From contig CAMGYJ010000011.1 in NCBI GenBank assembly GCA_946122785.1, positions 34,374,513 through 34,438,512 of the forward strand: a stretch of DNA of 64,000 nt, in the 5' to 3' direction. The notes under the pieces are model-generated. The model was given only the letters and a program-made list of their open reading frames with translations. It had not been told where the DNA came from and ran no database searches. The DNA comes from Linum tenue. Its lineage: Eukaryota > Streptophyta > Magnoliopsida > Malpighiales > Linaceae. Shown in pieces: positions 58,618 to 64,000 of this stretch. Each line of letters begins with the position of its first letter. The stretch's first letter is position 1. A program made the position numbers and the translations under genes.

Positions 58618-60270
58618 TCAAGCTTCTTCCTTTGTGATCTTACTTCTCTTGCTATTACCACCATTGCTACTGGCAGCAGGCATCTTCTTCAGTGCATCCT
58701 CTGGTATAGTATCTTCCATAACCTTGGGAGATGTGAAGTTGAAGTCATCGAGCTTTACGTCTTTGTACTCCGGGTTGGCCTCTATGAAAGCACCAATCTC
58801 GTTCCTTGTACGGAATTTCTTTCCCGTAGGACTTATATAGTAGGCATCCATCTTGGAGAAATCTCGCCTGAGAACCAAGTACCTCTTGAAACCCCTTGGG
58901 GTTTTGGGAAGTCCTGGTTTGTCAATGACCCAGGTCCGGGATGAATCATACTCTATATCAGCTGGGGTATCACAAGTGAGGCCTTCTTTCGATTCACAAG
59001 TAAATTTTACAGAGCTGCTCTTGCTTCTGATATCCTCGTAATCTTCTTCTGTTGCCATCACCCTCCATTTCATGCAATTATGGCATTGTGCGGCATATGT
59101 GTCGACAGATCGAACCGCCCCGCGAGACTGCAAAGTTGGAAAGAATCACACGACTAATAAGAATCATTCATCATTCAAATAAAACAGGATAAAATGCATT
59201 TAAGAACACAGGACCTGAATCTTCAGATAGGTATGTAGATGAAGTAGTTGAATGCATTTTTAAGAGAGAAATGTTAACAATCCATCTATGGTGGTCAATG
59301 CAACTCAAGGATACATTATTCGTAGGAGTAGCCTCCTAGGAATCAATACTTGTTCTTCAATATCGTTAACAATTATAAAACTAAGTTGGCCCAACACAAA
59401 CCAGAGTGGTCAAATATGAAGTTTCTTCATACTTTCCAGGTTCCGGTTTTTTCATTGCGCAGTCTAGTAAAGATCTCACTAAAGGCCCTACTGTTAATCA
59501 AACAGATAATACTAGGCATACATACACCTTGTGAATCATGAATAACACTCAGTTACAGAAGCAAGAAAAGATTGTCATACCAGTCTAGTATATGTCGGGT
59601 ACACTGATATCAAAATGTAACTTTCTATAGACACGAAGGGGCTCGTTTGTAATTGTAGTATAGAGCAATCCTGCTACAGTTCCAACCCTCATTGCAGATG
59701 GAACGTCCTAGCGTGATCCACGTCTCGAGCATTTCGCAATCCATGGCTCGCGCGCACTCCACGTAAACGCCAGGTGCATCAAGCAGAAGTAGAATGCGGA
59801 ATGCAGAAGCCGTGGATTACGCTAGGACGTCCCAAGCGTGATCGTTGGATCGACCATTAGGGCGTTGAAACGATAGCCGGATACAGTATAGATTCACCAC
59901 AGTGGGGAATCACCCTACTTCATAAGGTTAATGCACAACAAACCCAATACTCTAATCCAGACTCTATGAATATGATTGCCCAGCAGAAGGGTCTGGAAAT
60001 GAACCCACTTTCGCATCAACACAGTCAATCATATCCATTATCTTTTCAGGGTTTATGTGAATCTAGAGATGGGGTTGGGTTACTGGAAACCAAAGACAAG
60101 ATAACGAACTGAATTTATGACTAGAGAGAATGAGAGAAACACGCCCTAAGGATTCCGAGGATTGGGGATTTCGCCAATAAAAGAGAAAGAGAGGGAGTGA
60201 AGATCGAACATAGGCGAGCTACCTTGGAATTCGAAGAAGTTTTAGGGGTCTCCTGGACGTCATCTTTCAT
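58618..60270 (-). CDS. MBD4: CW zinc finger / methyl-CpG-binding domain protein
   Basis: Two exons on the minus strand, 60270-60223 (48 nt, MKDDVQETPKTSSNSK) and 59127-58618 (510 nt including stop), give 185 residues with GT-AG junctions and matching phase. A CW-type zinc finger occupies about residues 26-72 with candidate ligands Cys31, Cys34, Cys60 and Cys68 (QCHNCMKWRVM; FTCE; LTCD). The MBD follows at about 82-150 (TWVIDKPGLPKTPRGFKRYL; MDAYYISPTGKKFRTRNEIG). The tail is Ser/Lys-rich. This CW+MBD layout and length fit the plant MBD1/2/4/12 group and look closest to MBD4; members are nuclear chromatin proteins, and binding to methylated CpG is not assured. The 5' UTR is CT-rich on the plus strand (repeated CTTCTT near 60300). 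The 1.1-kb intron contains a foldback repeat. Confidence 0.9.
59700..59833. repeat. Foldback (MITE-like) repeat in the MBD intron
   Basis: GGAACGTCCTAGCGTGATCC(ACG) at 59700-59722 and the inverted CGTGGATTACGCTAGGACGT(CCC) at 59811-59833 form arms of about 22 bp with two mismatches, around an 88-bp GC-rich loop. I see no clear target duplication. Confidence 0.65.
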
Positions 60271-60534
60271 AGCGCCTCTCCCTCTCTTATTTTCCCAACT
60301 TCTTCTTCTTCTTCTTCGTCTTCTTCGTGTATCTGGCTCGGCCTCTAGCGTTCCTCTCCTCAGCTCTCTCAGCAATGGCCCGAGCTCCTACTTTTACGGG
60401 AACCCCAAAAATAGAAACAAAGAGAGTGAGAGGAGAGAATGGGAATACGGCTTCGCAGTAAAATAATGATAAAAATAACGGAACAGCAGCGGACCGTTTC
60501 ACCTCACGGCTCTGAGTCCTCTTATCTTAGACAT

Positions 60535-60746
60535 GTTGACTTTTCAGTTTCCTTGTTGCATTCCAAAGCACTCACTCCCACTTAAAGAGATTGATAATTT
60601 TTAATCCACCACCTATCCACATTTAGTCTCGGGTTGTTGACTTTTCAGTTTCCTTGTTGCATTCCAAAGCATAAAAAGCACTCACTCCCACTTAAACAGA
60701 TTGATAATTTTTAATCCACCACCTACCCACATTTAGTCTCGGGTTG
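60535..60746. repeat. Tandem duplication (101 + 110 bp) upstream of MBD
   Basis: GTTGACTTTTCAGTTTCCTT... to CATTTAGTCTCGGGTT is present at 60535-60635 and again from 60636. The second copy has a 9-bp insertion (ATAAAAAGC-like) after TTCCAAAGC and two substitutions. It lies 265-475 bp upstream of the MBD start codon. Confidence 0.85.
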
Positions 60747-60824
60747 GGTAGGACGAATGGTGGATGATGCGGGTAGGTTTGCGGGTTCACCCACATCACA
60801 AAGTACATCATATATAGGAGTCAA

Positions 60825-61597
60825 TAGGGGTGGGAAACGGTGCGGTTGCGGTTAGCTGCACCGCAATTTGCGGTTAACTGCAACCGCAAAGTGCCCATAT
60901 TAGCCAACCGCAACCGCACCTGCTACGGTTAGCGGTTAACTGCTAACCGCAAAATGCGGTTAACGGTGCACCGCGGTTAATGGCATCACTAACCGAGTTA
61001 ACCGCTGGAATGGTCGCGCTGTCGATGTCGACGAGCAGAGCAGATGTGGAGAGGACGGCGGCGTGCTCTACGCCTCTGATCGAGCAGGGACGGCGACGAA
61101 GGCGGGTTCTCGACAAGAAGGGACGGTGGCGGAGGAATTTCCGGACGACGAGTGTGGGTTCTGCTCTGGAATGGTCGCGGCGTTGCAGTTGCACTGGCTG
61201 TGAATCCCAGGTCACGTCATCGCGGTTGCATGGAACTAGGGTTTCCTTTCTTTTCGATTTGGGAAAGTGGCTGAAGAAAGAATTCGCACGCTGAGGGCTG
61301 GGGAAACGAGAACTGTGGTGGAAGGGGGTGGGTCGACAGTGGGCTAGTGGGCCTAGGGTGGGGTTTGTTGGATGGACTGGTCTGGAAAATGAAGTGGTGG
61401 GCTGGCCTGCGGTTAGTAGTGCGGTTAGGTGCATCTGCGGTTTTGGTTGCGGTTAAACCGCAAACCACAAAAGACTCATTCTTCCTAACCGCGACCGCAT
61501 AAAAGGTTGTTTTTGCGTTTGCGGTTAACCATTAACCGCGCGGTTTCGGTGCGGTTTGCGGTTTAACTGCACAACCGTAACCGAATTCCCAGCCCTA
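60825..61597. mobile_element. Non-autonomous hAT element (773 bp) with GC-rich interior
   Basis: The ends are TAGGGGTGGGAAACGGTGCG and (reversed right) TAGGGCTGGGAATTCGG. The 8-bp duplication GGAGTCAA is identical at 60817-60824 and 61598-61605. Subterminal regions are packed with GCGGTTAACCGC words. The middle (about 61000-61300) is GC-rich and open on both strands, including 163 codons on the minus strand (60943-61434), but I recognise no domain. Confidence 0.9.
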
Positions 61598-61605
61598 GGA
61601 GTCAA

Positions 61606-62283
61606 CTTGACATGAGAATCGGTATAGAGAGTTATCGGGCGGAAACAAAAGGATGGAATTGGAAGAATAAATATCAAATTAGTTCTAAAATTGGATAGAA
61701 ATTCTATTATGGAGGAGTTTTCTACTGGAGATGATTATCAGGTGCAGATAACTAAGGAAAATAATTCAACGGAGAAAAGAGGGGTGATCTAGGCACAATA
61801 ATCAAAGGAAAATAAAGGAAAGAAGAGGGGATCGAGATTTGAAAGGTTGGCTTTGAGGCTTAATCTCCAGGAGCAGTCCTTGTTTCCGTCTAACGTTTCC
61901 TCTCTCCAGCACCCACACCTTTGTTCTTTTTGTTGTTGGGTTAAGCGGGTCACCCACGCACCCGCCCACTACCCATCCGTCACCCGACGGATGGCTACAA
62001 GCGCAACCCGTCACCCACCCACAGACATTCACATAACAAAATATGAGTCAAATGCGGGTGGGTCGGCCCAAACCCGCTGATGATTCACCTGCATACTCAG
62101 CCCTAATAGAAACCATATAACTACTTTATCTAATGAATATAATAAAAAATTCATGTTTACAACTTTACGAATTCAAATTTCCAAATATCATACCCTATAT
62201 GCATCCACCTCAGCACCCTTTCTACCAATTACAATTTCTCTTTACCCTCTGTTCTAGGGAAAATAAAATATGGGAAAATGGAG
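61606..62283. other. Intergenic DNA with one end of a decayed repeat
   Basis: No gene is recognised. A segment with GGGTGGGTCGGCCC and CACCCACC words ending CTCAGCCCTAATA near 62107 looks like the right end of another hAT-like element; its left partner is not evident. Confidence 0.35.
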
Positions 62284-63399
62284 GGAAAAATTTCAAAATA
62301 CACACGTTATTAAAAAAAATCTCAAAATACATAAGTTATAAAAAATATTCCTAATCTACACATGTTTGGACTTCACTGCGGCCATCAACCGCAGTGAATA
62401 ACATCACCGTAGTCGTCAAAAGCGATGAACGTTTCACCGCCACGATCGAAAGCAGTGAATATCTCCTGGCCATTCACCGCTCGTGTCTCACGCGGTGATG
62501 GCCCAAATAATTGTTGGCCAAAAGTATTCCCCATGCTTCACCCTCCTCTGTTTTCCAATAGCAAAAACAGAGTTAAACAATCGGCGGTGCATCTCTGTCG
62601 GCGGCGACGGCGAGGAAGAAAGCGATGAGATTGAGGACCAACACGGTGGTGCATCTCTGTTTAGCTTTCGACAGTTTTTGGGCGATCGTCGCCTTCCACA
62701 AATTCTCGTCGTCTGCCACTTTGCCTTCCACAAATCCTCATCGTCCGCCGCTTCGCCTTCTACCATCATCGTCTTCCTTAACTCGCCACAAAATTCCAGG
62801 CTCCAGAGCCCTCTTCTCCTGATGTGGTAATCCTTCACCGACCTCTTCTGCTTCTTCCCTTCTCCTCCGCCGCCATTGGGGTCGGAGTCATAGTCGGAGA
62901 GGGAGATGTCAAAAGCTAAAAGGATCAGGTCAGTCATTATGGTTATTATTATTAGATGCTAAATAAGCCCCAGTCTCTCGAGTATGGTATTATGATTGAG
63001 AAAAAACCTAGTGGTTAATAAAGAGCTATCAAATTCGGCCACTAATTCCAATTACTAATTAATTCCTCTAAGCTGGTCCACGAGAGTCGGCCGGAGAGGA
63101 GATGCGGCCAGATTGTTGCGCGGCGGGTTTGAGTGAAAATGAAGAGAGGCTCGTTGCTGGGAACAGAGTTTGGGATAGACCATCACCGCGTGAGACACGA
63201 GCGGTGAATGGTCAGGAGGTATTCACCGTTTCCGATCGTTACGGTGAAGCATTCATCGTTTTTGACGACTGCGGTGATGTTATTCACTGCGGTTGACGGC
63301 TACGGTGAAGTCAAAACATGTGTAAATTAGGAATATTTTTATAACTTATGTATTTTGAGAATTTTTTTTAATAACATTTGCATTTTGGAATTTTTTTCC
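62284..63399. mobile_element. Long-TIR Mutator-like element, possible Pack-MULE
   Basis: Terminal inverted repeats of about 220 bp (62284-62502 and 63180-63399) run from GGAAAAATTTCAAAATACAC / GGAAAAAAATTCCAAAATGC inward to the shared GTGTCTCACGCGGTGATGG. They are flanked by an identical 10-bp duplication GAAAATGGAG (62274-62283 and 63400-63409). Long TIRs with a 9-11-bp duplication are typical of Mutator-like elements. The 680-bp interior carries GC-rich, gene-like sequence (for example GTCGGCGGCGACGGCGAGG) with frames open on both strands, and no transposase. I could not identify the source of the interior. Confidence 0.85.
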
Positions 63400-63488
63400 G
63401 AAAATGGAGGGATTGCAACTTTTTCGTTGTTTATAAGTTCTGCTACCGTACGTATGAGTGATTATTCTTGAAGAAAAGCTGTAGCAGT

Positions 63489-63935
63489 TAGAGGTGGCAA
63501 ATGGATTGATCCACAGATTGGTGGATTGGATTGGTGGATTCATGGATCAAATGGATTGGATCCAATGGATTGGTGGATTCATGGATTGGATCAACTAGAT
63601 TGGTGGATTATCCGTGAATCCAAATGACATCCTCAACCAAGGACCAATATGTAAAATATGAAAAGTTTAGGTACTAAAATGTCGTAATGAAAAATTTTAT
63701 GTAACAAAACGTAATTTCCAAAGATGTAAAATATAAAAAATTTATGTATAAAAAATTAAATTTTGGATACCAAAATGTAAAATATAAAAAGTATAGGTAT
63801 CAAACCGTAATTTGTCATTTGGATCCATGAATCAATCCATGAATCCACCGATCCAATTGGATTTGGATCAAATGGATTGGATTATGTGGATATTTTTAAT
63901 GGGTTGGTGGATTAGATTGAGAATTGCCACCTCTA
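63489..63935. mobile_element. Non-autonomous hAT element (447 bp)
   Basis: The ends are TAGAGGTGGCAAATGG and (reversed right) TAGAGGTGGCAATTCTC. The 8-bp duplication GTAGCAGT is identical at 63481-63488 and 63936-63943. The interior is built of ATGGATTGGATCCA-like repeats pointing inward from both ends, with an AT-rich centre. It is non-coding. Confidence 0.92.
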
Positions 63936-64000
63936 GTAGCAGTTGCCTCCAATTTAGGGTGAAAACAATTGTTGTCTCTTATTAAGCCTTTCCCCCCTCC

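Noticed and set aside
60943..61434. 163-codon frame as a host gene
   Set aside because: It lies wholly inside a hAT element with a perfect target duplication; it is better treated as element interior.

Overview
The window is nuclear DNA of a flowering plant, most likely a eudicot. Genes have introns, the intergenic DNA is AT-rich, and almost all of the non-genic sequence is nested transposable elements. I do not name a species. Three ordinary host genes are supported: the 5' half of an auxin-binding protein 1 (ABP1) gene leaving the left edge on the minus strand; a complete 21-exon PIEZO mechanosensitive channel gene on the plus strand (40942-57480, model of 2496 residues); and a two-exon CW-zinc-finger/methyl-CpG-binding-domain gene on the minus strand (58618-60270), convergent with PIEZO. 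A degraded fragment resembling the plant RPH1 gene lies at about 6.1-6.7 kb.

Layout. 1-931 is ABP1, with a small hAT-like element 88 bp upstream of its ATG. 2.2-6.0 kb holds Ty3/gypsy (Athila-like) LTRs in both orientations around a broken Ty1/copia end. 8.5-14.05 kb is a putative inverted-repeat DNA element containing a full-length but mutated copia retrotransposon (8751-13648, 5-bp target duplication, recognisable LTRs, PBS and PPT). 15.0-19.2 kb is a patchwork of gypsy LTRs, a LINE-like 3' end and an Athila-like gag remnant.

19.4-39.4 kb is the most complex part. An array rich in ATACAAAC/TTACAAAC motifs, carrying about 54-bp palindromes, has been split by two elements with related TIRs: hAT-1 (19999-32475) and hAT-2 (34480-39231, perfect 8-bp target duplication). 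hAT-1 contains, in series, two MITEs and a deleted Mutator-like element, all abutting (TA)n tracts. It then contains a large decayed element with a FAR1-type MULE transposase gene, a small acidic protein gene and a convergent ULP1-type (peptidase C48) gene. hAT-2 contains a 5'-truncated LINE, a possible captured gene fragment and a smaller hAT.

39.4-60.5 kb is the gene-bearing part (PIEZO, MBD). 60.5-64 kb holds a promoter-proximal tandem duplication, two more hAT elements with perfect 8-bp duplications and a long-TIR Mutator-like element with a perfect 10-bp duplication.

The best candidate for something unusual is the 24.4-31.3 kb composite. Transposase and ULP1 protease genes converge there, and a short GGATATTWGTCTGG-like repeat fills the non-coding parts of both, mostly reading in the sense direction of whichever gene it sits in. 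No intact autonomous mobile element is visible; every transposase or polyprotein frame is broken or truncated. Exon boundaries were placed by eye from reading frame, GT-AG sites and family knowledge.
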